Shown here one piece after another: positions 36,252-44,961 of a stretch of DNA of 64,000 bases. The position numbers and the translations under genes are program-made. The DNA lies in NCBI GenBank assembly GCA_903858815.1, contig CAIOKE010000363.1, positions 62,001 through 126,000 on the forward strand, given 5' to 3'. The DNA comes from an uncultured Planctomycetaceae bacterium (lineage in GTDB: Bacteria > Planctomycetota > Planctomycetia > Planctomycetales > Planctomycetaceae). The notes beneath the pieces were generated by a model that worked only from the letters and a program-made list of their open reading frames with translations, made no database searches and was not told where the DNA came from. Each line of letters opens with the position of its first letter. Within the stretch, counting starts at the first letter, position 1.

Positions 36252-37289
36252 TCAGCGAGTATCGGTTGAAGTGGGTGTGGAGGCGAACTGCCCACTGCTC
36301 TGTTCCACTAACTTTCCACTGCTGTCCACGTTCAGAAACATCACATCAAACCCCGCCTGTTTTGCCAGCTTCAGACCTTTTTCAGAGCCCAGCACCATCA
36401 TGGCCGTAGCCAGTCCGTCAGCCGTCATGCAGGATGCATGAGTCACCGAAACGCTGGCGGGTGGGTCAGCCACCGGTCGCCCGGTGCGAGGATCCAGGAC
36501 GTGCGAAAATCGCTGCCCGTCAATGACAAAAAAATTGCGATAATCGCCCGAAGTGGCGATCGATTTTTCAGTCAGTTCAAGAATCTTGTGCAGGTTGCCA
36601 AGCGGTGATTCGACGCCCAGTCGCCATGGTTCTCCGGAACGCTTAGCGGCACCCGCACGGTTTTCTCCACCGACATCGACAACATGAGCCTTCAATCCGT
36701 GCTCCCGAAGCAGTTCTGAGACGCGGTCGGCTGCATAGCCGGGAGCAAGAGCGTTCAGGCTGATCTGAATTCCCGGACGTGTGCGTCGGATCGCGGGGGG
36801 GGCATCGCGAACCTCAATGAACTGAGTTCCCAGCAGCTGCAGAGCACCTGCGATTTCTGCGTCCGGAGGAATCCGTTTCTTTCCGCTGCGACCAAATCCC
36901 CACGCTTCAATCAACGGTGCCAGCGTGATCTCCAGAGCCCCCGAAGTCAGAGTATGCAGTCGGCGAGCTTCGCTCGTGACGGTCGCGAAGTCTCGACTGA
37001 CCGGGAACCACTCGGTACTGTCGACTGCCTGATTGAACCGGGAAATTTCCGAGTTTGGGTCCCAGGTAGACATCTGGCGATTCAGATCGGCAAAAACCGT
37101 TTCTATCTGCTGCTGTAATGGGGCCGCAGCAGGCGGTGCCGCGGAATCGATGACGATGGAGTAATACGCCCCCATGGTCTTCCCGGCAATCCTTAAAGGT
37201 TCCTGACAGTTTGCAGGATGCAGCAGCAGCAGGCTGATGAGGAATGCTGCAGGGATTGACGGTTGCGAAGATCGCACGCTGTGATGCAT
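36252..37289 (-). CDS. apbE: FAD:protein FMN transferase (ApbE family)
   Basis: 345 residues from the ATG at 37289, which directly precedes the signal segment (IPAAFLISLLLLHPANC). ApbE features: MGAYYSIVIDS, DLNRQMSTWDPNSEISRFN, the SLNALAPGYAADRVSELL helix, VVDVGGENRAGA, and the metal-binding C-terminal site SVTHASCMTADGLATAMMVL. The usual Lys in the A-K-GYA motif is Pro here. It attaches FMN through a phosphoester to a Thr/Ser of exported flavoproteins such as RnfG or NqrC. No such acceptor is encoded nearby. Confidence 0.9.
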   Translation of the reverse strand: MHHSVRSSQPSIPAAFLISLLLLHPANCQEPLRIAGKTMGAYYSIVIDSAAPPAAAPLQQQIETVFADLNRQMSTWDPNSEISRFNQAVDSTEWFPVSRDFATVTSEARRLHTLTSGALEITLAPLIEAWGFGRSGKKRIPPDAEIAGALQLLGTQFIEVRDAPPAIRRTRPGIQISLNALAPGYAADRVSELLREHGLKAHVVDVGGENRAGAAKRSGEPWRLGVESPLGNLHKILELTEKSIATSGDYRNFFVIDGQRFSHVLDPRTGRPVADPPASVSVTHASCMTADGLATAMMVLGSEKGLKLAKQAGFDVMFLNVDSSGKLVEQSSGQFASTPTSTDTR

Positions 37290-37421
37290 GAGCAGATGGT
37301 CCGGAGAAGTGACGTTGGATTTGCCGCCAACGAGTAACAAAACGCAGCCTCGTCGTCCAGCGGACAAGAGTCGAGATCATTACGATTGGGATATCCCCGG
37401 ACCTCAAAGTTCCTGAGTCGT

Positions 37422-37610
37422 TCAGATGACGATGTTGTCTTTGCTGCTGCATCTGTCCGAGTACCAGGGGTGACCTCCCTCAATGGGTTGAAACCATGCT
37501 GCAAATGCCGGGTTTTGTTTGGTGCCCAGGGGATCCTTCTGATTGATCTTGCTGAACACAAAAAACTGCTTGTGACATCCGACCAGAGCATTGAAGATTT
37601 CAGGAAGCAT
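37422..37610 (-). CDS. possible 62-residue gene or gene fragment
   Basis: The frame MLPEIFNALVGCHKQFFVFS...GGHPWYSDRCSSKDNIVI has protein-like composition and codons in an otherwise empty 485-base spacer (37290-37774). It has no good ribosome binding site and no recognisable domain. It may be a decayed remnant rather than an expressed gene. Confidence 0.25.
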   Translation of the reverse strand: MLPEIFNALVGCHKQFFVFSKINQKDPLGTKQNPAFAAWFQPIEGGHPWYSDRCSSKDNIVI

Positions 37611-37774
37611 CCACAGGTTTTGCTGCCAACGCTGAACGGAACGCCGATAGATTCTTCACATTGTTCTGACGAACGATGCCGGCACTCGAAGTATTTGAAC
37701 TGGCCGGATTTCCGATGCCTGTGTCTGTCGCTCGGACTTTTTTGGGGTAAACTTTGGCAAGGGGGTGAGCCACA

Positions 37775-38377
37775 ATGAAGTCACGAAACACAATGCCTGA
37801 TTGCCATGTCATGCTCCCGTTGCGATCGCTTGTGCAAGCAATCAAGGCGCGTGCGGTAAGCTCACGTATCGGTCTTTTCGTAATAAGTTCTGTTCTTGTT
37901 GGTTGCAGCCAGCAGGACAAGCCATCGACGGAACCGCCGAAATCAGTAATCGCAGCCAATCAGCCTGCTGCGGCTGATCCGAACACGGCGACAACCGTTA
38001 CAGAGTACCAGAAGTACTCGGGCACGTGGCAGATCGTGTCACAAGTTGAAGATGGAATGGAAGTACCGCAGGAGCTGCTGAAGGATGTCCGCGTGGTGAT
38101 CAACCGCGAAAAATACTCCGTCTACCACGGTCTCGACACTGTCATGAAGGACTGGGTCTGGCAGCTCGATTCTGCAGAAGCTCCCGTGAAATACGAAATT
38201 CACGTTCCCGATGGACCATACAAGGGAAAAACGATCTATGGAATCTGCGAAATGGATGGTGACATCAGCCGCTACTGCGATGTCGTTGGAACCGACCCAT
38301 CTTTGCGGCCGAAAGAATTCGCTGCCCCGGCAGGCAGTGCAAGGCGACTGTTTGTCTACAAAAGGGTCGCCGAATAA
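37775..38377 (+). CDS. lipoprotein with TIGR03067-type domain
   Basis: 200 residues. The lipoprotein signal ends in ISSVLVGC after an unusually long 30-residue polar start; a later Met is possible. From YSGTWQIVSQVEDGMEVP to the end it follows the planctomycete TIGR03067 pattern (a G-W-ELVS opening, a strand ending in YEIHVPDGPYKGKTIYGICE, and a final RR-F-Y-R). Function unknown. First of a run of four small exported or membrane genes on the same strand. Confidence 0.75.
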   Translation: MKSRNTMPDCHVMLPLRSLVQAIKARAVSSRIGLFVISSVLVGCSQQDKPSTEPPKSVIAANQPAAADPNTATTVTEYQKYSGTWQIVSQVEDGMEVPQELLKDVRVVINREKYSVYHGLDTVMKDWVWQLDSAEAPVKYEIHVPDGPYKGKTIYGICEMDGDISRYCDVVGTDPSLRPKEFAAPAGSARRLFVYKRVAE

Positions 38378-38421
38378 CAGTACGGCGATACGACGGAGTA
38401 CAATGCTGCAGGGGTAACGAC

Positions 38422-38763
38422 GTGCAGAGTGGTTTGCTTGTGGCTGTCAAAGCACGAAGGCATCGTGTGCCTGCTTCAGTATTTGCAACGTTTCTGCTGG
38501 CTGCACACTTCGTTACGCAACATTACGGGACTGTCGCAGTTGATGCGATGGAACGATCGCAGTATGGCGATCTCTACATGCAGATTCGAACTGATGACGC
38601 TCGCGTCATTTTACCATTTGTCGTCTCAACAGGTTTCACTACGACGATCCATGATTTGATGACAGGCAGGACCTCACGTGAAGCGAAGTTGCGTCGTTAC
38701 TACCTTTGGATTGGCACACCAATTTGTTTTGCCGAATGGCATCGACCTGAAGATGCATGCTGA
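38422..38763 (+). CDS. small hypothetical protein with N-terminal hydrophobic segment
   Basis: 113 residues from a GTG with CAGGGG eight bases upstream. One hydrophobic segment (PASVFATFLLAAHFV) is followed by a soluble part containing MQIRTDDARVILPFVV. It resembles no family I know. Kept because of its ribosome binding site and its place between two credible genes, but it could be chance. Confidence 0.4.
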   Translation: MQSGLLVAVKARRHRVPASVFATFLLAAHFVTQHYGTVAVDAMERSQYGDLYMQIRTDDARVILPFVVSTGFTTTIHDLMTGRTSREAKLRRYYLWIGTPICFAEWHRPEDAC

Positions 38764-38917
38764 CGGTGTTCGAAGGAGCCCTGAGACTGAAGGGAAGTAG
38801 CCACAGCGGTCAAGCTCTTGATCGGTGAGCGAGGAGCGGTGGCTTGAATCCGGCAGTCCGCGTACTGGTCGCAGCCGTACAGAATCGGTAAGTCTGGTCC
38901 AGCGTCAGGGAGTCATC

Positions 38918-39370
38918 GTGTTCTTCAAATTGCTGTTCACGTTTGCCATTTGTTTTTTCATCTTCGTGATTGGCACGAGCGTTGTTATGCTGCCAAATCT
39001 GGAACAAAGCAGAGAAGAAGCACGCGAATCGCAGGCGTATATTCTTTCTCAACAGATCAGATCTTGTGCAGTGCCTGCGGGTACCAAAGATCCATGGGGA
39101 AGTCGCTTCATCGTCAATCGTATCGGTGAGGATGGCACCGTTGCTGTCTCGTGTGGTCGAAACATGATGACTCCGGAAAAGGGTTTCGATTCAGTTGACA
39201 TCTGGGATTCGATGTCCGATCCTCCACACCGAAAAGCACTTCGCCGCAAGGGAACGCAACTGCTCCTCGTTTGTACCGTGGCAGCGCTGCCGTGGCTCTT
39301 CCTGGCGGTGACGCTGTTGCGTGAACGGCGGCGTTGGAATACAACCGGTGCAGGTTGTGATGCCACGTAG
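38918..39370 (+). CDS. two-pass membrane protein with pseudopilin-like (GspG-type) middle
   Basis: 150 residues from a GTG at 38918 with GGGAG six bases upstream; a GTG at 38825 is also in frame. An N-terminal membrane helix (FFKLLFTFAICFFIFVIG) is followed by SREEARESQAYILSQQIRS, then DPWGSRFIVNRIGEDG and GFDSVDIWDSM, which mirror the DPWGxPY...G.DG...DDI core of type II secretion major pseudopilins. A second helix (LLLVCTVAALPWLFLAVTLL) ends the protein. It lacks a prepilin peptidase site. A stand-alone periplasmic pseudopilin-like domain held at both ends is unusual. Confidence 0.65.
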   Translation: MFFKLLFTFAICFFIFVIGTSVVMLPNLEQSREEARESQAYILSQQIRSCAVPAGTKDPWGSRFIVNRIGEDGTVAVSCGRNMMTPEKGFDSVDIWDSMSDPPHRKALRRKGTQLLLVCTVAALPWLFLAVTLLRERRRWNTTGAGCDAT

Positions 39371-39467
39371 CAGCGATTCGTGCTGCAGTCGCACGTGGGG
39401 CGGTTCCTGTCTTTCAGGATTCGACTGGTCGCCAGTCAGTGAATACTGGCCTTCCCGGGGAATAGCC

Positions 39468-39908
39468 GTGAAGATTTGCAGGTCTGTTCCTTGTTTCTTC
39501 GTTGTCACGCTGCTTTTTGTCGGTTGCCAATCGCTTGCGCAACAGGCACACAGTTCGTGGCTTGCAGACTTTGATCGAACTGACACTCTTGTTGCACGGA
39601 AAAAGGGGGAACCGGCGATTCGCTGGACGGACCAGGCAACCATTCATCGACTTCGAGAAATCTACAACACGGCGGACTGGAAGCCATACTCAACGACCAT
39701 TCCCGCAGACATCAATCAGCGAACCATCACGCTTTACAACGGCGACCAGCAGTTACGTCAGTTTTCGTTTTGCCTCGGTGACTTTTGCGAATCCGGTTCC
39801 TACAGCGAAATTCGCACAACGGAACTGAGTCCAGAGGAACTCAGTTGGCTAGAGTCGTTATTCAAGCCCCCGAACGATCATGAGTGGCCTATCGAGTCAA
39901 CCGAATAA
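39468..39908 (+). CDS. small lipoprotein of unknown function
   Basis: 146 residues from a GTG at 39468 with GGGGA upstream; the frame is open to 39321. The signal peptide and lipobox are clear (FFVVTLLFVGCQS). The mature part, including ITLYNGDQQLRQFSFCLGDF and LSPEELSWLESLFK, is soluble with two cysteines. Last of the four small genes before the repeat array. Confidence 0.65.
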   Translation: MKICRSVPCFFVVTLLFVGCQSLAQQAHSSWLADFDRTDTLVARKKGEPAIRWTDQATIHRLREIYNTADWKPYSTTIPADINQRTITLYNGDQQLRQFSFCLGDFCESGSYSEIRTTELSPEELSWLESLFKPPNDHEWPIESTE

Positions 39909-39937
39909 CGATTACTGCACTGCGGGAGTGCTGCAGC

Positions 39938-40348
39938 GGGGACACACGCCTCAGCGTGGCGGCGGCAGAAGGGCGGCAGCGGGGACACACTATCAACGTG
40001 GAGGGCGCGGTGGGGACACACCATTTCTAGTTCCGTTCAGCGGGCTGCGATGTAGATCCCCCCCCCCCCCCAGGTTCGCTCGCCGTACCGCCATTGCCTG
40101 TGTCCCCCCCATAGATGCATTTTGGCGGGCGAGTTTTGGCGGGGACACACCAGTTTATTGGAGGTGTGGGTTGTGATGGAGTTGTGGGGACACACCATTT
40201 CTCGTTTCATCCGGTGAGTTCTGCTGCGGTGTGTCCCCCCTGTTGTAGCGATAGGGCATTGCGTGGTCTACTGCTGTGTCCCCCCTGTGTTTGAGCGTGT
40301 TGGCTGAGGCACAACCGTGTTGGGCGTGAGCGCGTTAGCGGGGACACA
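39938..40348. repeat. GGGGACACAC / GTGTCCCC repeat array, left side of the HUH transposase
   Basis: Direct copies at 39938, 39981, 40012, 40141, 40186 and 40340, and inverted GTGTCCCC copies at 40100, 40229-40238 and 40276. Most extend to GGGGACACACC or its complement. Spacing is irregular (roughly 30-120 bases). No gene is supported in 39909-40660. A 14-C homopolymer interrupts the array at 40058-40071. Confidence 0.85.
40058..40071. repeat. 14-base cytosine homopolymer
   Basis: An uninterrupted run of 14 C residues in the repeat array. It is noncoding, so not an obvious phase-variation tract. A length error in assembly is possible. Confidence 0.8.
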
Positions 40349-40660
40349 GTCCGATTATTGGGTATCTGCTGAGGGCGAAGCGACGGATCCAGGAAGGGTG
40401 GGGCTACGGCAGGTAGGCTGGGCCCGCAGCATGAGGTTGCCCCGCCAGAGATTGGAAGGGGCACGGAACTGTGTGCAGGAGGTTCGCTATGCAGTGGCGG
40501 CGACGAAAGTTGAGCCGGAAAGCGATGTCATAGACAATCGCGGTGCGAACAGTGCTTCTCTGAAAAAATCGAGCGGTTGCAAAAGGAATTCGAACTATTG
40601 AGAGCCACTTCTTACAACGTGGTACGTTTGCCCCTCGATAGTCTCATGACAAACAGGACG

Positions 40661-41860
40661 TCAGAGAGTATGAAGTGGGGTGGGCTGCAGATTTTTCGCT
40701 TCCAGGTTGCACAGTCTGGAGAACAGTTCCCTGAGTTGCAGCCGAGCTCGGTGGCGATGCCGAGGGGGTGTTGATTGGGCTTTGCGAGCGGGCTGATATG
40801 CCGCAATCAGGTGAGGTTTTCCAGCGACAAGGCTGAACAGACGCCGGAAATCTCTGACCAGCCCACACCACGTCGATTCATTCAGGCCCAGCTGGTTTAA
40901 AAACGAATCCACCTCGGGTGGTGTTGATTCCGTTTTGTGGTATCGATCGCAGACAATCTGGCTGGCAGTCCATTCGAGCAGCTTCAGGTACTTTTCTGTC
41001 GACATCGGTAGGAACCCTTTGTTGCTGCATCGGTCGCCGGCAACGTGTAAATCAGGCCCCGGCGTTTGCGTGCTTTCCTGCAGATCAATCGGGGACAAAT
41101 GTCGTGAATAATCGGGCCGTGTTGGGGCCGGCTGGGTGCTTTCTGAAGGGATTTCTGTTGCGGCTGTAGCTGCTTGAGCAGCTGCAGATTCGATAATTGT
41201 TGCTATCGCCTTTACCTGCAGGTCGCGTGCCCGTTTCTGGGCTGAGGTGTAGTCGCTTGTGTCAATCGATCGAGCCAGTCCAGCCCGGATGGGGTTGAGG
41301 TCGATATACGCAGAGCACGCAGCAATCGCGGCCTCATCCAGCATTCGTACGGCTCGATAACGAGCCTGAAAAAACTTTCCGGTTTGGCCGTCTTCCTTGT
41401 TTGCTCGCTGGGCAATGTGCTGACTGAGCAGCCGCATCCACCACGAAATGTCACTGAGGCGACTTCGTATCGTGGCCAGTTTCTCTGGGTTGTTCACAAT
41501 GCGTTTGATCTCGAATTCTGTTGGTTCGATCGGTTGACGCTGCGAGTCCCGTTGCCTCGGACACAGCATCAGCCACCGCCAGGCGACATCAGTGTCGCTG
41601 AATTGTTTCACGGCATCCGGTCTTGATCGAAGCAGCAGGTGAAAGTGATTGCTGAGTATTGCCGAACTCAGAAGGTCGATGGCAAAGTACTTTGCCAGTT
41701 GCACGAGGAGATCATCGAGCCACTGTTTTCGATGGTCATAGTTTCTTCCGGTGACTTCGTCGCTACCGAAAAGGAAGCACCGTCGCACAGTACGATTCAT
41801 GACATGCACGACAGCAATTTCATCTGCGGCAAAGACCTCAACTCGAGCCAATCGGGCCAT
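40661..41860 (-). CDS. HUH-type (IS200/RAYT-like) transposase
   Basis: 399 residues from the ATG at 41860, preceded by GAGGTG; an ATG at 41878 is also in frame. The HUH motif is present as N-H72-F-H74 in SSAILSNHFHLLLRSRPD. It is followed by the family block WWMRLLSQHIAQRANKEDG, then FFQARYRAVRMLDEAA and SAYIDLNPIRAGLA. Where single-domain Y1/RAYT proteins carry the catalytic Tyr I see QHIAQRAN with no Tyr, so the nucleophile is uncertain. A long C-terminal extension (about 200 residues) is Gln/Arg/Pro-rich. GGGGACAC repeats flank both sides, as expected for an element acting on its own repeats. Confidence 0.85.
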   Translation of the reverse strand: MARLARVEVFAADEIAVVHVMNRTVRRCFLFGSDEVTGRNYDHRKQWLDDLLVQLAKYFAIDLLSSAILSNHFHLLLRSRPDAVKQFSDTDVAWRWLMLCPRQRDSQRQPIEPTEFEIKRIVNNPEKLATIRSRLSDISWWMRLLSQHIAQRANKEDGQTGKFFQARYRAVRMLDEAAIAACSAYIDLNPIRAGLARSIDTSDYTSAQKRARDLQVKAIATIIESAAAQAATAATEIPSESTQPAPTRPDYSRHLSPIDLQESTQTPGPDLHVAGDRCSNKGFLPMSTEKYLKLLEWTASQIVCDRYHKTESTPPEVDSFLNQLGLNESTWCGLVRDFRRLFSLVAGKPHLIAAYQPARKAQSTPPRHRHRARLQLRELFSRLCNLEAKNLQPTPLHTL

Positions 41861-42235
41861 GGGGCACCTCGCGATCATTGAAACCAGGGTTCTTCACTGC
41901 AGATACAGTACCCATGTGCGTATGCAATGTCCATAGGCGGGTGTGGAAAATGATGTACCCCTATAAATGTGCTCTTCGGAATCGAGGTCTCACCCTGTGA
42001 ATTTTAAAATGTTCCCCTGTTCGGCACGGAGCAGTGTCCCTGCATGAAGTTCGACCGGACGAGTTTCCTATATGTCGTGATCGTCCGCATTTAATTCAAT
42101 GAAATGGATGCATCGGAAGTGGATGAGTACAGATCTGGCGAGGATGTTTCTTGTTTACAACCGATGTGTGCGAATTGCATCAGGGGATTCCTAAACGTTG
42201 AGTCCCCATGGAATTGATGTCGGCCTTCTGAAAAA

Positions 42236-42268
42236 TGTGTGTCCCCTCGGTTGCTGGTGTGTGTCCCC
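42236..42268. repeat. GTGTCCCC repeats on the right side of the transposase
   Basis: Two inverted-orientation copies (ending at 42246 and 42261-42268) of the repeat seen at 39938-40348. The related strings GTTCCCC and GTGTCCC near 42010 and 42034 look like decayed copies. The remainder of 41861-42580 holds no supported gene; its rightmost 200 bases are notably G/T-rich. Confidence 0.75.
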
Positions 42269-42580
42269 GCGGTTGTTGGCATTTGGCTTTGGAGGGAGGA
42301 GGATGGGGTGGGGGGATTTCTGGTGATTGGGTGGGCTGTTTCGGGTTGGGGACTGGTTTTGCAAAGAATTGGTGGGTTGGTGGGTTCGCTTTTCAGCGAC
42401 GGAGTTGCTCGTCAGAATACGTTGCCGTCAGTAGTGGCGCGGGGTGTGGCAATGCGAACTGGATTCGGCGGGGTGGCCCGGAGTTGTCGTGGTTGTCGTA
42501 GTTGATTTCGGCTGAGCAGCGCACGGTGGGGCAGTGCGGGGTATGTTGGGTTTGGGGGTCAGTTTCAGGAGTGTGGAGCG

Positions 42581-43609
42581 ATGCAGCGGGTGATTGTGCG
42601 ACCGGAGCGATTGGATCTGGATTCTCCGGGGCGTCGTGACTATTGGGTGGCTCTGGAGCACGACAGTATTTGGGGCGATCATCTGCTGCCGCTGACGGTC
42701 TTTGTGGGTCCTGAGACGAGGGATGGTGAGGGACTGGTGTCATTTGGTTCGAATCATGGCAACGAATATGAGGGTCCGGTTGCTCTGAAGCACCTGGTAC
42801 GAGATCTGCGACTGCAGGATGTGCGCGGACGGATCATTCTGATTCCGGTGTTGAATCCGGCAGCCTTTCTTGCGGGGACTCGGGAAAGCCGACTGGATGA
42901 CGGCGTGAATCTGAATCGGGCATTTGTGGACGGAGCAGGTCGAAATCCGGCTCTCTCCGGGATTACTCACAGGATCGCTGATTTTGTTCGCACCTGCATC
43001 TGGCCGCGTGTGCATATTGTGCTGGACCTGCATTCGGGAGGTGATGTGGCACGGTTTGCGATCTGTGCGAACTACCACCCGATTGACGATCCGGTGCTGG
43101 GGGCGAAGATCGAAGAGACGGCTCGCTGGTTCGGGACTCCGGCGTTGATGATCTACCAGAACCAGACTCCGGGTCTGCTGCCATCGGAGGCGGAGCGTCT
43201 GGGTAAGATCACAGTGGGGACTGAGCTGGGCTGGGGTCGGGCGGTCAATCCTGAGGGTGTGCGGTATGGCAGGCAGGGTGTACTTGCGGCGCTGATCAAC
43301 AATGGTCTGTTGCATGGCAGTATCGAGCCCATCGCGCATCATCGCGAGGGGACTCAGCGGAAACTGGAAATGGTGGATCGAGACTGTTTTATACCGGCTC
43401 CGTTTGCCGGGCATTATGAACCGCTGGTGGAGTGTGGCACGGCAGTGCGGAAGGGGCAGACGGTGGGTTTGCTGCATGATTTTGATCAGTTTGATCTGGA
43501 GCCGTGGCCGTGCGTAGCGGCTTTGGATGGCGTGGTTTTGGCGCAGGCCTGGGCAGCGGTTGTGCCCAAGGGTCAGCACATCGTGGTGGTTGCGAGGGAC
43601 GTCACCTGA
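42581..43609 (+). CDS. M14-type zinc deacylase (succinylglutamate desuccinylase/aspartoacylase family)
   Basis: 342 residues from an ATG with GGAG upstream. Zinc ligands are in SNHGNEYEG (His and Glu) and LDLHSGG (His). The catalytic region GTELGWGRAVNPEGVRYG follows, then a C-terminal beta-domain (GHYEPLVECGTAVRKGQTVG) with a lipoyl/barrel-like pattern. This two-domain form is typical of deacylases acting on acylated amino acids or ectoine intermediates. The substrate is not fixed by sequence. Monocistronic, 20 or more bases from its neighbours. Confidence 0.87.
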   Translation: MQRVIVRPERLDLDSPGRRDYWVALEHDSIWGDHLLPLTVFVGPETRDGEGLVSFGSNHGNEYEGPVALKHLVRDLRLQDVRGRIILIPVLNPAAFLAGTRESRLDDGVNLNRAFVDGAGRNPALSGITHRIADFVRTCIWPRVHIVLDLHSGGDVARFAICANYHPIDDPVLGAKIEETARWFGTPALMIYQNQTPGLLPSEAERLGKITVGTELGWGRAVNPEGVRYGRQGVLAALINNGLLHGSIEPIAHHREGTQRKLEMVDRDCFIPAPFAGHYEPLVECGTAVRKGQTVGLLHDFDQFDLEPWPCVAALDGVVLAQAWAAVVPKGQHIVVVARDVT

Positions 43610-43763
43610 AAATTGCAGTCTCAATCGTCACCATCCAGGAAAACTCCGGGAAAAATCCCAAAAACCCCATTTTTGCCACGTTCGGCAGTCGGTCATCGGG
43701 TGAGAATTCCCGGGTCAGCCTGCCGAACCGTTTCCCGCCCAATTCGACTGAAGATCTGTGGAC

Positions 43764-44837
43764 ATGAAATCGACCGTACATCCGCTGCAGGATGTGAACA
43801 TCGTCAGTACTTCGCCGCTGATTGCTCCGGCGCAACTGAAACAGGAAATTCCCCTTACGGATGCTCTGGCTGAGCATGTCTGGAAATCGCGCAACGCGGT
43901 CTGCAGTATTCTGCGCGGTGAAGATCCTCGTGTGATGGCCATCGTGGGGCCCTGTTCCATTCATGATCCGCAGATGGCAATCGAGTATGCGGCTCAGTTG
44001 AAGGAAGTGGCGGACGAAGTCAGTGATATGCTGTTCGTTGTGATGCGAGTGTATTTCGAAAAGCCGCGGACGACGGTGGGGTGGAAGGGGCTGATCAATG
44101 ATCCGCATCTCAACGACACCTTTGATATTGTCGAGGGACTGCGTAAGGCCCGGCAAATTCTCTGCGAGGTCAACAGCACGGGACTTCCGGCCGCCACTGA
44201 GATGCTCGAACCGATTACTCCGCAGTACATCGCCGATCTCATTGCGGTTGCTTCGATTGGGGCTCGAACAACCGAATCCCCGACTCATCGGCAGATGGCC
44301 AGTGGGTTATCGATGCCAGTGGGTTTCAAGAACAGCACAGAAGGCAGTCTGGAGGTCGCCATCAACGCGATGAAGGCCGCACAGGCTCAGCATCGCTTCC
44401 TGGGTATCGACAGCAACGGTCAGACCTGCGTCATGACGACTCGCGGAAACCCTCATGGACATTTGATTCTGCGTGGTGGTCGAAATGGTCCCAACTATCA
44501 TGCTGAGGCCGTGGCTGAAGCCAGTGCAATGCTGCGTGCTGCCCAGTTGCCTCCGCGGCTACTGGTGGACTGCAGCCATGCCAATTCAAGCAAGGACTAT
44601 CGCCGGCAGCCACAGGTGTGGGATGATGTGATTGGCCAGCGTGCAGCTGGGAACGCTGAGATTGTGGGGCTTATGCTGGAAAGCAATCTTCGCGAGGGGG
44701 CTCAGACGCTGGGACCTGATCCGCAGCAGTTGCAGTATGGTGTCAGCATTACGGATGGCTGCATCAGTCTGGAGACGACTGTGCAGCTGCTGCGTTCCGC
44801 GAGGAAGACTTTGCAGTCCGGCCGACGTTCCGGCTGA
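43764..44837 (+). CDS. aroG: 3-deoxy-7-phosphoheptulonate (DAHP) synthase, class I
   Basis: 357 residues from the ATG at 43764; a GTG six bases earlier is also in frame. AroFGH-type motifs: VMAIVGPCSIHDPQMAIEYA, VVMRVYFEKPRTTVGWKG, STGLPAATEMLEPITPQYIA, IGARTTESPTHRQMASGLS, VGFKNSTEG, and HLILRGGRNGPNY. It condenses phosphoenolpyruvate and erythrose 4-phosphate, the first step of aromatic amino acid synthesis. Feedback type (Phe, Tyr or Trp) cannot be read. It follows the deacylase gene after about 150 bases. Confidence 0.94.
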   Translation: MKSTVHPLQDVNIVSTSPLIAPAQLKQEIPLTDALAEHVWKSRNAVCSILRGEDPRVMAIVGPCSIHDPQMAIEYAAQLKEVADEVSDMLFVVMRVYFEKPRTTVGWKGLINDPHLNDTFDIVEGLRKARQILCEVNSTGLPAATEMLEPITPQYIADLIAVASIGARTTESPTHRQMASGLSMPVGFKNSTEGSLEVAINAMKAAQAQHRFLGIDSNGQTCVMTTRGNPHGHLILRGGRNGPNYHAEAVAEASAMLRAAQLPPRLLVDCSHANSSKDYRRQPQVWDDVIGQRAAGNAEIVGLMLESNLREGAQTLGPDPQQLQYGVSITDGCISLETTVQLLRSARKTLQSGRRSG

Positions 44838-44961
44838 AGTCAACGAATGGTCAGCTGCAGTTCGCTGATGTGCGGGGAAGCTGCTGCCGGTCAAGGGCGA
44901 CTGGGGGTAATGTGTCTGATAGCCGGGCCGAATGGCTGATGGTTTTTGGGGGCTGTGCAGC

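Noticed and set aside
39938-40348. Regularly repeated short sequences as a possible CRISPR array
   Set aside because: Repeats are only about 10 bases, occur in both orientations and have irregular spacing; no cas gene is nearby.
42235-42505. Gly/Trp/Val-rich short frames right of the transposase
   Set aside because: They arise from G/T-rich noncoding sequence including the GTGTCCCC repeats.
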